This document shows, piece by piece, positions 43,519-53,871 of a stretch of DNA of 64,000 bases (its first letter is position 1; every line of letters starts with the position of its first letter). A program made the position numbers and the translations under genes. The notes under the pieces were generated by a model. The model was not told where the DNA came from and did not search any database. It saw nothing but the letters and a program-made list of their open reading frames with translations. The DNA comes from Devosia submarina (GTDB lineage Bacteria > Pseudomonadota > Alphaproteobacteria > Rhizobiales > Devosiaceae), in contig NZ_PYWB01000003.1 of assembly GCF_003056345.1 (NCBI RefSeq), positions 124,001-188,000 of the forward strand, in the 5' to 3' direction.

Positions 43519-44403
43519 ATGCCGGTCGGCGTCCTCCTGGCCTTTCTGGCCTATGCCAGTTTTTCCGTCGCCGATGCGCTGATCAAGACAACTGGCACTT
43601 CGGTGTCGGTTTTTGAGATCGCGTTCTTCACAACCAGCTTCTCGATTATTCCGGCCATGCTGACCAAGCGAGGCGAGCGCTGGCGCGATATCTACAAGCT
43701 CCGCCATCCCTGGCTCGTTCATTTGCGTTGCGCCACAGCTATAAGCAGCACGGCATGCGTGATGTATGCCTTTACCCACATCCCCTTTGCCGACGTTTAC
43801 GCAATCAGCTTCCTGACGCCGATCGGTGTGACCCTGCTGGGCGTGCTGGTGCTCAAGGAGCACGTGGCAATCCACCGTTGGCTCTTGCTGCTGATCAGCT
43901 TCATGGGTGTGTTGCTGGTGATCCGGCCCGGCGTGCGCGAGCTGCAACTGGGGCATGTGGCCATCTTTTGCAGCATTTTCCTGGGTGCCACGACCACGAT
44001 CGTCCTGCGCTACATCGCGCCGCGCGAACGCCGGGTTAGCCTTGTGGGCCTGCAGGTCCTTTATTCCGGCCTGATCAACGGCATTCTCATGCTACCCAGT
44101 TTCACCGTTCCAACGCTCGAACAGTTTGCCATCTTTATCTGCATCGGCTTGATCGGAGGCACTGGCGGCTTGTTGCTGATCGCCGCTACCCGGCGATCGC
44201 CCGCCAACATCGTCGCGCCGGTTCAATATAGCCAGTTGATCTGGGCCATTGTTTTTGGCGCAGCATTCTTTGGCGAATACCCTGACTATGTCGCAGTGAT
44301 TGGGCTCTTTATCGTGCTGGCTGCGGGCCTTGCCAATGTCCTAACGGAAAAGCTCAGGATCGTGTGGAAGCCGCGGCTCTTCTTTTTCCGCACCGGCCTC
44401 TAA
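43519..44403 (+). CDS. EamA family DMT transporter (tandem paralogue)
   Basis: A 294-residue, ten-helix DMT transporter closely similar to the product of the gene at 42509; shared stretches include GERWRD, VSLV and the pattern LLLIAATR followed by APVQYSQLIWAI. ATG 43519 aligns with the paralogue's start (MPVGVLL against MPIGVLY). A 77-nt gap separates the two. Its stop is 40 nt from the convergent alaS stop, with a perfect hairpin between. Confidence 0.9.
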   Translation: MPVGVLLAFLAYASFSVADALIKTTGTSVSVFEIAFFTTSFSIIPAMLTKRGERWRDIYKLRHPWLVHLRCATAISSTACVMYAFTHIPFADVYAISFLTPIGVTLLGVLVLKEHVAIHRWLLLLISFMGVLLVIRPGVRELQLGHVAIFCSIFLGATTTIVLRYIAPRERRVSLVGLQVLYSGLINGILMLPSFTVPTLEQFAIFICIGLIGGTGGLLLIAATRRSPANIVAPVQYSQLIWAIVFGAAFFGEYPDYVAVIGLFIVLAAGLANVLTEKLRIVWKPRLFFFRTGL

Positions 44404-44407
44404 CGAA

Positions 44408-44435
44408 AGTGGCCTGCAATTGCTTGCAGGCCACT
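44408..44435. terminator. hairpin between convergent EamA and alaS genes
   Basis: A perfect 12-bp stem AGTGGCCTGCAA/TTGCAGGCCACT (44408-44419 and 44424-44435, loop TTGC). It is symmetric and lies between two converging stops, as bidirectional terminators do, but neither side has a long T tract. Confidence 0.65.
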
Positions 44436-44443
44436 CGGATTTC

Positions 44444-47089
44444 CTAGAGCGCGGCACGCACCGCAGCGATGGCCTCGCTGGCCTTGCTGCCGTCGGGCCC
44501 GCCACCCTGCGCCATGTCGGGCCGCCCCCCGCCGCCCTGGCCACCCAGGGCTGACGTTGCAAGCTTCACCAGATCACCCGCAGCATAGCGCGCCGTCAGA
44601 TCCTGCGTGACACCTACAGCCACAGTGCCCTTCCCGTCCTCGCCCTTGAGCACGACAGCGACGACGCCCGAACCGATGCGCTTCTTTTCGCTGTCGACAA
44701 GGCCTTTGACGTCCTTGGCCGCAATACCTTCAACGGTGCGGGCAACATAGGTAATCCCATTCACCGTCTCGTCGCCCGAGGCAGAACCGCCAGCACTTGT
44801 GCCGCCCAGGGCAAGCTTCTTGCGAGCATCGCTGAGTTCACGCTCGGTCTTTTTGAGGCTTTCCTGCAGCGCCGTTATCCGATCGAGCACATCTTGGCTG
44901 CCCGAACGGAGCAGGCCCGCCGCGTTTTCGACGATCGCCACATGCGCATTGCCGCGATGGCGTGCTGCATGACCGGTTAACGCCTCAATGCGCCGGACCC
45001 CCGCACCCACGGCACTTTCGGCCACGATGGACACAAGCCCGATATCGCCAGTGCGGCGCACATGTGTGCCACCGCACAGCTCCACCGACCAGCCCAGACC
45101 ATTTCCGGTCGGCTCGCCCATGGAGACCACTCGTACTTCATCGCCATATTTCTCGCCAAACAGGGCGCGTGCACCCGATTCCTTGGCTTCCTCGACGCCC
45201 ATCAGGCGCGTCTCGACAGGCGTGTTCTGCAGCACGATGCTGTTGGCCAGGTCCTCGACCTCGGCCATTTCCTGCGGGCTCATGGGCTTGGTATGGACAA
45301 AGTCGAAACGTAGCCGGTCGGGGGCAACCATTGAACCCTTTTGCGCCACATGGTCGCCCAGCACGATCCGGAGCGCTTCATGCAGCAAATGGGTAGCCGA
45401 ATGGTTGGCGCGGATGGACGAGCGCCGATCATGATCCACAAGGAGGCTCAGCGCCTGACCCACCTTGAGTTCACCCTCGGACACCTTCACCTTATGAGCG
45501 AAGACGCCATGATTTTTCAGCGTGTCGGTCACAACGGCCTGCGCATTCTCGCCCTTGAGCACGCCGGTATCGCCGACCTGGCCGCCGCTTTCGCCATAGA
45601 ACGGCGTTTGGTTGAGCACCACAAAGCCTTCTTCGCCCGCAGCGAGCACAGCGACTTCCGCCCCGTCCTTGAGCAGGGCCTTGACCTCGCCCTCGGCGGT
45701 CTCGGTTTCATAGCCGAGGAACTCGGTTGGCCCGAGCCTATCCGCAATGCCGAACCAGACATTGTCCGTTGCGGCCTCGCCAGAACCCGACCAGCTCTTG
45801 CGCGCCTCGGCTTTTTGCGCGGCCATGGCAGCATCAAATCCTGGCTGATCCACCGTGATGCCGCGCAGGCGCAACGCATCCTGCGTCAGATCAAGCGGGA
45901 ATCCGTAGGTGTCATAAAGCTTGAACGCCGATGCTCCGTTCAGCACAGCGCCTTCACCCATGTCGCGGGTTTCATCGGCCAGGATCTGCAGGCCACGGCC
46001 GAGCGTCTTGAGGAACCGGCCTTCTTCAAGGCGAACGGTCTCGGTGATGAGGGCTTCGCCACGGCTCAGTTCGGGATAGGCCTGACCCATTTCGCGCACC
46101 AGATTGGGCACGAGCTTGAAGATGACCGGCTCATTGCTGCCGAGCAGGGTTGCATGCCGCATGGCGCGGCGCATGATACGGCGCAGCACATAGCCGCGTC
46201 CTTCATTGGAGGGCAGCACGCCTTCGGCAATCAGGAAGCTCATGGAACGCAGATGATCGGCGATCACGCGCAGGCTGCGATTGCCTTCACCGCCCGCGTC
46301 AGCCCCTGTCGCGTTCGCGGCGGCCGAGATCAGCGACTTAAAGAGATCGATGTCGTAATTGTCATGGACGCCCTGCATAACTGCAGCGACGCGCTCGAGC
46401 CCCATGCCCGTGTCGATCGACGGCCGTGGCAGGCCGGTACGCGAGCCGTCACCATGCTGTTCGTACTGCATGAAGACGAGGTTCCAGATCTCGATCCAGC
46501 GATCGCCATCTTCATCAGGCGATCCCGGAGGGCCGCCCCAGACATGGTCGCCATGATCATAAAAGATCTCAGAGCACGGACCGCATGGCCCGGTATCGCC
46601 CATTTGCCAGAAGTTAGACTTGGCGCCGAGCCGCACAATGCGATCGTCGGAAAGACCGGCAATTTTCTTCCAGAGGTTCAGCGCCTCGTCATCGTCCTCA
46701 TAGACAGTGACCATGAGCTTCTCCTTGGGGAGAGCCCAATCCTTGGTCAGCAGGCCCCAGGCCAGTTCGATCGCACGATCCTTGAAGTAATCGCCGAACG
46801 AGAAATTGCCGAGCATTTCAAAGAAGGTGTGGTGGCGCGCGGTGAAGCCGACATTGTCGAGGTCGTTGTGCTTGCCGCCGGCACGCACGCATTTCTGCGC
46901 AGTGGTGGCGCGCGAATAGGGCCGCTTCTCCACACCGGTGAAGGTGTTCTTGAACTGCACCATACCCGAATTGGTGAACATCAGGGTCGGATCGTTGCGC
47001 GGCACCAATGGGCTCGACGCAACCGCCTCATGACCATTGCGGGCAAAGTAATCAACAAAGCTCGAGCGAAGATCGTTTACGCTGGTCAT
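44444..47089 (-). CDS. alaS: alanyl-tRNA synthetase
   Basis: The 881-residue class II synthetase charges tRNA-Ala. Visible elements in order: the aminoacylation core starting [27 protein letters not shown] with [12 protein letters not shown] near residues 33-44, the tRNA-binding helices, the editing domain with zinc ligands in [11 protein letters not shown] and [13 protein letters not shown], and the C-terminal C-Ala domain ending [14 protein letters not shown]. Length is normal (about 875). It is downstream of recA on the same strand, with 211 nt between them, so it could be expressed independently or by read-through. Confidence 0.98.
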   Translation of the reverse strand: MTSVNDLRSSFVDYFARNGHEAVASSPLVPRNDPTLMFTNSGMVQFKNTFTGVEKRPYSRATTAQKCVRAGGKHNDLDNVGFTARHHTFFEMLGNFSFGDYFKDRAIELAWGLLTKDWALPKEKLMVTVYEDDDEALNLWKKIAGLSDDRIVRLGAKSNFWQMGDTGPCGPCSEIFYDHGDHVWGGPPGSPDEDGDRWIEIWNLVFMQYEQHGDGSRTGLPRPSIDTGMGLERVAAVMQGVHDNYDIDLFKSLISAAANATGADAGGEGNRSLRVIADHLRSMSFLIAEGVLPSNEGRGYVLRRIMRRAMRHATLLGSNEPVIFKLVPNLVREMGQAYPELSRGEALITETVRLEEGRFLKTLGRGLQILADETRDMGEGAVLNGASAFKLYDTYGFPLDLTQDALRLRGITVDQPGFDAAMAAQKAEARKSWSGSGEAATDNVWFGIADRLGPTEFLGYETETAEGEVKALLKDGAEVAVLAAGEEGFVVLNQTPFYGESGGQVGDTGVLKGENAQAVVTDTLKNHGVFAHKVKVSEGELKVGQALSLLVDHDRRSSIRANHSATHLLHEALRIVLGDHVAQKGSMVAPDRLRFDFVHTKPMSPQEMAEVEDLANSIVLQNTPVETRLMGVEEAKESGARALFGEKYGDEVRVVSMGEPTGNGLGWSVELCGGTHVRRTGDIGLVSIVAESAVGAGVRRIEALTGHAARHRGNAHVAIVENAAGLLRSGSQDVLDRITALQESLKKTERELSDARKKLALGGTSAGGSASGDETVNGITYVARTVEGIAAKDVKGLVDSEKKRIGSGVVAVVLKGEDGKGTVAVGVTQDLTARYAAGDLVKLATSALGGQGGGGRPDMAQGGGPDGSKASEAIAAVRAAL

Positions 47090-47300
47090 AGAGAGGCTTT
47101 CATTGCGTAAGCAGGCGCTTGGGCGCCAGAGACTGGTTTGGCTGGCTTTCTATCGTGCAGCCTGCGGCAATGTCCAGCATTGCGGCAATCAGGCGGCAAG
47201 GAACATTCGGCGCACCGGAACTGATACCTTCAATGGCAAAGCAAAGGGGCACCGCTCGCGCAATGCCCCTCCAAAAATCCTCTGCATGGGAGGAGGACGA

Positions 47301-48371
47301 TTAGTCGTCGTCGCCAACGTCCTCGCCACCGGCAACAAGCAGCACTTCGCCCAAAAGACCCGAGCTCTCTCGCACGCCTTGTTCGATGATATTGGCGGCT
47401 TCTGGATTATCCTTGAGGAACTGGCGCGCATTCTCACGCCCCTGCCCGAGGCGCTGGGAATCCCAGGAGAACCAGGCACCAGACTTGTCGATGATGCCCG
47501 ACTTGACGCCCAAATCCAGCAATTCGCCGGTCTTGGAGATACCTTCGCCATACATGATGTCGAACTCGACCTGGCGGAACGGAGGCGCCAGCTTGTTCTT
47601 GACGACTTTCACGCGCGTCTGATTGCCCACGATCTCCTCGCGATCCTTGAGCGCCCCGATGCGACGGATGTCCAGGCGCACTGACGCATAGAACTTGAGC
47701 GCATTACCGCCCGTGGTGGTCTCGGGCGAGCCGTACATCACACCGATCTTCATGCGGATTTGGTTGATGAAGATGACCAGACACTTGGACTTGCTGATCG
47801 AAGAGGTCAGCTTGCGCATAGCCTGGCTCATCAGGCGCGCCTGCAGGCCCGGCAAGGAATCGCCCATTTCCCCTTCTAGTTCAGCCCGCGGGGTAAGTGC
47901 AGCAACCGAATCGACCACCAGCACGTCGATGGCACCAGAGCGCACCAGCGTATCGGTAATTTCGAGCGCCTGCTCGCCGGCGTCCGGCTGGGAAATCAGC
48001 AGATCATCGACATTGACGCCCAGCTTGCGGGCATAAACCGGGTCCAGCGCATGCTCGGCGTCCACGAACGCGCAGATGCCACCAGACTTCTGGGCTTCGG
48101 CGATCACATGGAGGGCGAGCGTGGTCTTACCCGATGATTCGGGCCCGAAGATCTCGACGATACGACCCTTGGGCAGCCCGCCAATGCCAAGGGCAATGTC
48201 CAGCCCCAGCGAACCGGTAGAGATGGCCTCGACCTCGATGGACGAGTTCTCGCCCAGACGCATGATCGAGCCCTTGCCGAAATTGCGCTCAATCTGGCTG
48301 AGCGCTGCGGCAAGTGCCTTGTCTTTATCCATCGATCCACCTTCAACAACACGAAGCGGCGCATTAGCCAT
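47301..48371 (-). CDS. recA: recombinase A
   Basis: The 356-residue RecA catalyses strand exchange and triggers LexA self-cleavage. Walker A is GPESSGKT at 76-83; the L1/L2 and [11 protein letters not shown] segments are intact and the tail is acidic (GGEDVGDDD). I chose ATG 48371 because GGAGAG lies 5 nt upstream and the protein then starts [14 protein letters not shown], as in other alphaproteobacteria; the frame itself reaches 48434. An SOS box of the alphaproteobacterial type lies at 48455-48469, so damage induction is expected. Confidence 0.98.
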   Translation of the reverse strand: MANAPLRVVEGGSMDKDKALAAALSQIERNFGKGSIMRLGENSSIEVEAISTGSLGLDIALGIGGLPKGRIVEIFGPESSGKTTLALHVIAEAQKSGGICAFVDAEHALDPVYARKLGVNVDDLLISQPDAGEQALEITDTLVRSGAIDVLVVDSVAALTPRAELEGEMGDSLPGLQARLMSQAMRKLTSSISKSKCLVIFINQIRMKIGVMYGSPETTTGGNALKFYASVRLDIRRIGALKDREEIVGNQTRVKVVKNKLAPPFRQVEFDIMYGEGISKTGELLDLGVKSGIIDKSGAWFSWDSQRLGQGRENARQFLKDNPEAANIIEQGVRESSGLLGEVLLVAGGEDVGDDD

Positions 48372-48454
48372 AAGTTCTCTCCTTATTCCACGCATCGGAA
48401 GACTGCGCAACGCGCTGACATCGCCTGTGGTCATGCTTTGAATCTATGCCCTTT

Positions 48455-48469
48455 GTTCTCATTTTGTTC
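48455..48469 (-). promoter_or_regulatory. LexA (SOS) box of recA, GAAC-N7-GAAC
   Basis: The minus strand reads GAACAAAATGAGAAC, an exact match to the alphaproteobacterial LexA site GAAC-N7-GAAC. A TTGACT at 48481-48476 just upstream is a plausible -35 box, which would place the LexA site over the spacer and -10 region, suitable for repression. The recA ATG is 84 nt downstream. Confidence 0.88.
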
Positions 48470-48648
48470 CGACCAAGTCAAGTACAAATTGAGAACGGAA
48501 CGGCCGGCCTGCAGAAGAAACCTAGTGAACAGAGTCACAGAAGCGGTAGCGGCACAAAAGTATGATATTTGGGCTTGCGCCAGGCGACCATGTTGCGTTT
48601 TATGCCCGCAAAATAGCGCCCGATGGGGGCCGGCAGAGGAGCTCAGCC

Positions 48649-49644
48649 ATGAATCTTATCCAGTTTTTCGACAAGCACGGCGCACGCGCCGTTGCCGCCG
48701 TCGAAAGCGGCGTCGCGCGGCAGGTCAATGGCGCAACAAGCGTTTACGAACTGGCTCTTGCGGCGCTGGACGCCAATGGCGGCCTTGCCGCGCTGATCGA
48801 GGCGCGCGGCCTTGGCGAAACAGTGGATCGCGACCAGATCCTTGCCGAAGGGCGCATGCTTTCCCCCATCGACCATCCCGACCCGGCCCACCTTTATGTG
48901 ACAGGCACGGGGCTGACCCATCTCGGCTCCGCCGCAACTCGCGATGCGATGCACAAGGCCAACGGCACCAAGACCGAAGACAGCCTCACCGACTCCATGA
49001 AGATGTTCCGCATGGGTCTTGAAGGGGGCAAGCCTTCAGAGGGCGCCAAAGGCGTGCAGCCCGAATGGTTCTACAAGGGCAATGGCTACACCGTAGTCAA
49101 TCCCGGTCACCCAATCCCCTCGCCCGGCTTTGCGCTGGATGCCGGCGAAGAGCCGGAGATCGCCGGCATCTACGTGATCGATCGCAATGGCCAGCCACGC
49201 CGGCTTGGCTTCGCGCTGGCCAACGAATTTTCTGATCACGTGACCGAGCGCATCAACTACCTCTATCTCGCCCATTCCAAGCTGCGCGCCTGTTCTTTTG
49301 GCCCCGAGCTGCGCGTTGGTGATCTGCCGCGGCACGTGGAAGGGATGTCCCGCATCTATCGCAATGGCGAAGTGCTCTGGGAAAAGCCATTCCTCAGTGG
49401 CGAAGACAATATGAGCCATACCATCGCAAACCTTGAATATCACCACTTCAAGTACGAGCTGTTCCGCACACCCGGCGATGTGCATGTCCACTGTTTCGGC
49501 ACGGCAACGCTGAGCTTTGCCGATGGCATTTCAACCCAGCCAAATGATGTGTTCGAGATCGAGGAAAAGCAGTTCGGGAGCCCCTTGCGCAACCCCATCC
49601 GGGTCGACGACGAGCATCCAGTCATCGTCGGCAATCTCTATTGA
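48649..49644 (+). CDS. AraD1/GguC-type FAH family protein
   Basis: A 331-residue fumarylacetoacetate hydrolase-fold protein of the AraD1/GguC subgroup. The C-terminal FAH core has metal-binding acidic residues in DAGEEPEIAGIYV (about 163-175) and in the EFSDHVTERINYLYLAHSKL stretch. Relatives act as 2-keto-3-deoxy-L-arabonate or similar keto-deoxy-sugar acid dehydratases in non-phosphorylated sugar oxidation. ATG 48649 has AGAGGAG 7 nt upstream. An aldo/keto reductase gene follows 54 nt later, consistent with oxidation of a sugar by that pathway. The substrate is inferred. Confidence 0.82.
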   Translation: MNLIQFFDKHGARAVAAVESGVARQVNGATSVYELALAALDANGGLAALIEARGLGETVDRDQILAEGRMLSPIDHPDPAHLYVTGTGLTHLGSAATRDAMHKANGTKTEDSLTDSMKMFRMGLEGGKPSEGAKGVQPEWFYKGNGYTVVNPGHPIPSPGFALDAGEEPEIAGIYVIDRNGQPRRLGFALANEFSDHVTERINYLYLAHSKLRACSFGPELRVGDLPRHVEGMSRIYRNGEVLWEKPFLSGEDNMSHTIANLEYHHFKYELFRTPGDVHVHCFGTATLSFADGISTQPNDVFEIEEKQFGSPLRNPIRVDDEHPVIVGNLY

Positions 49645-49658
49645 GCTTGAAGCACACC

Positions 49659-49674
49659 AACTAACATGTCAGTT
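49659..49674. promoter_or_regulatory. candidate operator palindrome before the aldo/keto reductase
   Basis: AACTAACATGTCAGTT is a 16-bp palindrome with one mismatched pair (AACTRACA/TGTYAGTT). GntR- and LacI-type regulators of sugar-acid genes bind sites of this form. It lies 25 nt before the start codon and runs into the left arm of the hairpin at 49672. Confidence 0.4.
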
Positions 49675-49698
49675 ATCCCTCTGTTTTGGAGGGATAAC
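49672..49698 (+). promoter_or_regulatory. perfect hairpin masking the aldo/keto reductase ribosome-binding site
   Basis: GTTATCCCTC (49672-49681) pairs fully with GAGGGATAAC (49689-49698) around the loop TGTTTTG, and the ATG starts at the very next base, 49699. The only Shine-Dalgarno, GGAGGG, lies inside the right arm and loop edge, so the folded RNA would hide it. Confidence 0.6.
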
Positions 49699-50718
49699 AT
49701 GACTGCTCGCACATTCGAAAAGCGCCGCGTCGGGCAAACCGATCTGGAAGTCACGACCTTGGGATTGGGCGGCGCGACCTTGGCCGGGAGCTTCAGCGCC
49801 GTTAGTGCCGAACAGGCGCGTGCCACTGTCGCCCATGCGCTTGATAGCGGCATCACTTATGTCGACACCGCGCCCCATTATGGCGCCGGCCGCTCCGAGC
49901 ATCTGATCGGCGACGTCCTGCGCGAGCGGCTCGGCGAAGCTGTTTTGTCCACCAAGGTCGGGCGTCTCTTCAAAGGCGTGCGGGGCGAGGCCGACAACAA
50001 GACCGAGTTCGTCCAGCCCCTGCCCTTCCAGGCCCGGTACGACTATTCCTATGACGGCGTCATGCGCTCTTTCGAGGACAGCCAGCAGCGGCTCGGCCTG
50101 AGCAACATCGACATTCTTTATGTCCACGACATCGGCGCGGCCACGCATGGCGAGGAAGCCAACAAGCCGCTTTGGCAGCAATTGGTCGATGGCGGCTACA
50201 AGGCCCTGCGCGAATTGCGCGACGGCGGTGCCGTTAAGGCTATCGGCCTGGGTGTCAATGAATGGCAAGTGCTCATGGAGGCCTTCGCCCTGGGCGATTG
50301 GGACGTCTTCCTCCTGGCTGGTCGCTACACGTTGCTCGAGCAGACCTCGCTTGATCCGTTTTTGAGCACCTGCCTTTCCCGGGGCGCCTCCGTTGTTGTT
50401 GGCGGACCATTCAATTCGGGCATCCTCGTGGGCCGCTCGACGTTCAACTACGCCAAGGCACCTGAGGAAATCGTCCGCAAGGTGCGCGCCATCGAGGCGG
50501 TCTGCCAGGAGTTCGCCGTTCCCCTGCCCGCTGCAGCCCTCCAGTTCCCCCTCACCCATCCCGCCGTGTGCAATGTCCTGCCTGGACCGCGCTCGCCGCA
50601 GGAGCTGGACGAAATTCTCGACTGGTGGTTCATGGACATTCCGCATGAGCTTTGGACAAGGCTGGAGGAAAAAGGACTGCTCGCCCCGGGCACACCTGTC
50701 CCGGGTGGTTTCTCCTGA
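49699..50718 (+). CDS. aldo/keto reductase (aldose 1-dehydrogenase-like)
   Basis: A 339-residue AKR-superfamily TIM barrel. The catalytic tetrad is in place: Asp56 and Tyr61 in VDTAPHYGAGRSE, Lys86 in LSTKVGR, and the His of DILYVHDIG near 143. The overall pattern resembles D-threo-aldose/L-fucose 1-dehydrogenases, which oxidise aldoses to lactones. ATG 49699 has GGAGGG 7 nt upstream. With the AraD1-type gene before it, a role in oxidative sugar catabolism is likely. The start region folds into a hairpin, suggesting translational control. Confidence 0.85.
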   Translation: MTARTFEKRRVGQTDLEVTTLGLGGATLAGSFSAVSAEQARATVAHALDSGITYVDTAPHYGAGRSEHLIGDVLRERLGEAVLSTKVGRLFKGVRGEADNKTEFVQPLPFQARYDYSYDGVMRSFEDSQQRLGLSNIDILYVHDIGAATHGEEANKPLWQQLVDGGYKALRELRDGGAVKAIGLGVNEWQVLMEAFALGDWDVFLLAGRYTLLEQTSLDPFLSTCLSRGASVVVGGPFNSGILVGRSTFNYAKAPEEIVRKVRAIEAVCQEFAVPLPAAALQFPLTHPAVCNVLPGPRSPQELDEILDWWFMDIPHELWTRLEEKGLLAPGTPVPGGFS

Positions 50719-50745
50719 TCTTAGGAGCTGTGCCGTCCCGGCAGC

Positions 50746-51141
50746 CTAGTTCAGGTCACGCGCATAGGTCTTTAGGATTTCGAGCGGAATAAAGCCGAGA
50801 ACCTTTTGGTTGGTGGCGCGCAGGAACACGCGCGGCGCCTCCTTGGCCTCGTACGCCTGCCACCAGCGCTGCGCCACAAGGCACCAGCGATTTCCGGCCA
50901 CCAGTCCCTTAAAGCCGAACTCGGGCCTGGGTGTCGAAAGGTCATTCCCCACCGATTGGGAATAGCGCAGAAACGCATCGCTGGCTTCGATGCACACCAG
51001 ATGCACAGCAGCGCTGTCAGGCCCTGCTGCACAATACCCGGTGCGGAAAAAGCCGGTTAAGGGATCGCTTGAACAAGGCTGCAGGGGCTCGCCGAGCACG
51101 TTGAACTCGGCAGGACCCTCAAAGCGCCCCTGCTCGTTCAA
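50746..51141 (-). CDS. DUF2237 family protein
   Basis: A 131-residue protein of the DUF2237 family. The whole chain follows the family: NVLGEPLQPCSSDPLTGFFR (13-33, in part), GYCAAGPDSAAVHLVC with cysteines, GNDLSTPRPEFGFKGL and GNRWCLVAQRWWQAYEA. No function is established. Conserved Cys residues at about 23, 37 and others could bind metal or form disulfides. The ATG overlaps the cckA stop by four bases (ATGA), so it is translationally coupled to the cell-cycle kinase gene. Confidence 0.9.
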   Translation of the reverse strand: MNEQGRFEGPAEFNVLGEPLQPCSSDPLTGFFRTGYCAAGPDSAAVHLVCIEASDAFLRYSQSVGNDLSTPRPEFGFKGLVAGNRWCLVAQRWWQAYEAKEAPRVFLRATNQKVLGFIPLEILKTYARDLN

Positions 51142-53708
51142 GCCGAGTCACCCTTGCCCAGCTTTTGCAGCACTTCCTTGACCTTGGAATTGATCTGGTC
51201 GAGCGAATAGGGCTTTGGCAGAAATTCGACGCTTTGGTCGTCCTCTATGTCCCGGCGTACGCTTTCCTCGGCGTAACCAGAAACAAAGATCACCTTGAGA
51301 TTGGGCATTGACTCGCGCACGTGGCGCAACAGCGTCGGTCCGTCCATTTCGGGCATCACCACGTCCGAAATCATGAGGTCGATCTTGAAATCGAGATCTT
51401 CCAGCACCTCAAGCGCTTCCTCGCCGCCATCGGCCTCGAACACCTCATAGCCCGTTGCGCGCAGAGCCCGAGCGGAGAACGCACGCACGCTTTCCTCGTC
51501 TTCCACAAGAAGGATCCGCTCATGTCCCGTAAGATCCTTGACCGGCGCCACCCCGGCGGCCTTGCCCGCAGCTTCGGCGGCACTCACCACATGGCGCGGC
51601 AGGAATATCTTGAAGGTCGTCCCGACCCCGACGGTAGAAACGGGATAGATATAGCCCTCGGTCTGCTTGACGATGCCATATACCGTGGACAGTCCAAGCC
51701 CCGTACCCTTGCCCAATTCCTTGGTGGTAAAGAACGGCTCGAAGATCTTCTCGATGACTTCGGCCGACATGCCCGTGCCGGTATCCTGCACTTCGATCAG
51801 CACATAATCGGCCGGCACCATGCCTTCAAAGCTCATGCCGCCAACTTCGGCTTCCGCGACATTGGCCGTACGGATAGTGATGGCGCCACCATTGGGCATG
51901 GCATCGCGGGCGTTCACCACCAGATTGATGATGACCTGCTCGAGTTGCACCACGTCGGCGCGTACCGGCCAGATATTGCGGCCGTGCTCGACTGATAGCG
52001 TGTTCTTTTCCCCGATCATACGCTTCAGCAGAACCGTCAGATCGTCCACAATAAGCGGCAGTTCCAGCACCTGCGGGCGCAGTGTTTGTCGGCGCGAAAA
52101 CGCCAGCAGTTGACGCGTCAGGCCAGCGGCACGATTGGCGTTTTGCTTGATCTGCATCAGCTCGCCGAACGAGGGATCGCCCGGCTTGTGCTTGAGCAGC
52201 AGGAGGTCCGAAAAGCCGATGATGGCCGTCAGCAAATTGTTGAAGTCGTGCGCGACGCCACCGGCCAATTGCCCCACAGCCTGCATCTTCTGCGACTGGG
52301 CAAACTGCGCCTCGAGTTTGCGCTGGTCGGTCATATCGAGCGCATAAACATTAACCTGCTCGGGCGAGCCGGCGCTCATCTCCGATGCGGAGAGGTAAAG
52401 GCGTACGGCATGTTCGCCTTCTGCGCTCAGAAGCGCATCGACTGGCTCGATTTCGGAGCGATGTGCCGCAGCGTCGGCGAGGGCACGGGCGAATTTCTCG
52501 CGGCTGCCTTCACCGATCAACTCGGTGAGCGGCTGCATTTCGAGACTTTTTTCCTCGCCCGACCACTTAAAGATGCGCCCGAACGGCGCGTTGGTGCGGA
52601 TGATCCGTCCTTCTGCATCAAGGGTCGCGATGGCAAACGGCGTGTCGTTAAAGAAGCGCGAGAATCGCACTTCTGCCGCTCGCAATTCTTCTTCGGTATC
52701 CGGCGCATTGGATTTGTCGAGCACCAGCGTGCGCGTCTCGCCAAGTTCGCCATCCGCCAGCCGGGCTGCGCGGTGCAGCAGCCGCACAGGCAGGCTGGTG
52801 CCATTCCGGCGGACAAGGTCGATATCGATGATCTCGGTATGGATTTCCCCATCGCGCCGGCCGCGCATCAGCAGCGTCGCGCCATCGCCGCGAACAATGT
52901 CCGACATGCCAAGATGCCCGGAATTGAACTCGGCCAGATCATACCCTAGCCAGTCCGCCAGCGTGGAGTTGAGATATTGAATGCGCCCATGCGCGTCGGC
53001 CGAGAAAAAGCCGGCCGGCGAATGATCGAGATAATCAATGGCGCGCTGCAGGTCGCGAAACGCACTCTCATTGTTGTCCCGGTCGCGGGTAATGTCCTCG
53101 ACCGACCAGATCACCAAAGGTTTGCGCGCCTCGTCGGACTCGGGCAGCGGGCGCACACCCACGCGATACCAGAAAGCCTTGGAGCTGTCGGGAGCGTGTC
53201 CGCCCAAGCCACCCAGCACGCGAACATCCTCAACAGCGGCTCTTCCATCCTTGGCGGCGCGTGAAAGACGGTAGATCGCCTCGCTGGCATCGGCCTCGCC
53301 GGCAAAAAGTCGGGGCACGCCTACGGGCACGCCATTGGTTACAGCCCCCGAGAAACTGCCGTAATGCGCGTTCACATAGGCGATCTTGCCATCACGGTCG
53401 GCCACCACGGCGCCAAAGGGCAGGCTGTCGACAACAGCATTGGAAATCGTGCGGCGCTCTTCGCCATTGGCGAAGCGAAACAGGCCAGCAGCCAGTGCGA
53501 AGAGGCAAAACACGCCCACCACAGCCAGCACGCCCACAAAGGTCATCACCAGTTCAGGCGAAATCTGACTTCCGAACACAGAGAACACGACGGCAAGCGC
53601 AACAAGAAACACCCCCAGCACGAGCACGCGCCACAAGCCTGCGCTGCCACGACCAGCGGAAAGCAGTGGGTCGGGGTAATTGTCTTCGCCGATGGGCGCC
53701 GATGCCAT
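51138..53708 (-). CDS. cckA: cell-cycle hybrid histidine kinase CckA
   Basis: An 856-residue hybrid kinase. In order: two membrane helices near 29-70 ([17 protein letters not shown] and [18 protein letters not shown]), PAS domains over about 90-450, the HisKA phosphoacceptor His487 in [10 protein letters not shown], the HATPase with the GTGLGLSTV box, and a C-terminal receiver with Asp782 in [13 protein letters not shown]. CckA phosphorylates ChpT, which passes phosphate to CtrA and CpdR. The flagellar genes next to it carry a CtrA box at 57446. The gene heads a cckA-DUF2237 transcript; 163 nt separate it from flhB upstream. Confidence 0.95.
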   Translation of the reverse strand: MASAPIGEDNYPDPLLSAGRGSAGLWRVLVLGVFLVALAVVFSVFGSQISPELVMTFVGVLAVVGVFCLFALAAGLFRFANGEERRTISNAVVDSLPFGAVVADRDGKIAYVNAHYGSFSGAVTNGVPVGVPRLFAGEADASEAIYRLSRAAKDGRAAVEDVRVLGGLGGHAPDSSKAFWYRVGVRPLPESDEARKPLVIWSVEDITRDRDNNESAFRDLQRAIDYLDHSPAGFFSADAHGRIQYLNSTLADWLGYDLAEFNSGHLGMSDIVRGDGATLLMRGRRDGEIHTEIIDIDLVRRNGTSLPVRLLHRAARLADGELGETRTLVLDKSNAPDTEEELRAAEVRFSRFFNDTPFAIATLDAEGRIIRTNAPFGRIFKWSGEEKSLEMQPLTELIGEGSREKFARALADAAAHRSEIEPVDALLSAEGEHAVRLYLSASEMSAGSPEQVNVYALDMTDQRKLEAQFAQSQKMQAVGQLAGGVAHDFNNLLTAIIGFSDLLLLKHKPGDPSFGELMQIKQNANRAAGLTRQLLAFSRRQTLRPQVLELPLIVDDLTVLLKRMIGEKNTLSVEHGRNIWPVRADVVQLEQVIINLVVNARDAMPNGGAITIRTANVAEAEVGGMSFEGMVPADYVLIEVQDTGTGMSAEVIEKIFEPFFTTKELGKGTGLGLSTVYGIVKQTEGYIYPVSTVGVGTTFKIFLPRHVVSAAEAAGKAAGVAPVKDLTGHERILLVEDEESVRAFSARALRATGYEVFEADGGEEALEVLEDLDFKIDLMISDVVMPEMDGPTLLRHVRESMPNLKVIFVSGYAEESVRRDIEDDQSVEFLPKPYSLDQINSKVKEVLQKLGKGDSA

Positions 53709-53871
53709 GAGTCGATCTGCTCCAATACCTAGGGACGGGCCGAATCAGGGCCTGCATAAGGGTCTATCAAAAGCCCTAACACGAGGGGAGGCTGATCGGC
53801 ATTTTCAACAAGTGCGCGGCCAATAAAAGCCCTGGAGTGCAACTCGGCAAGCACAGACCACCTGCCTCGCG

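Noticed and set aside
45341-47110. A 589-codon plus-strand open frame opposite alaS
   Set aside because: It is the antisense shadow of the well-conserved alaS coding sequence and shows no family.
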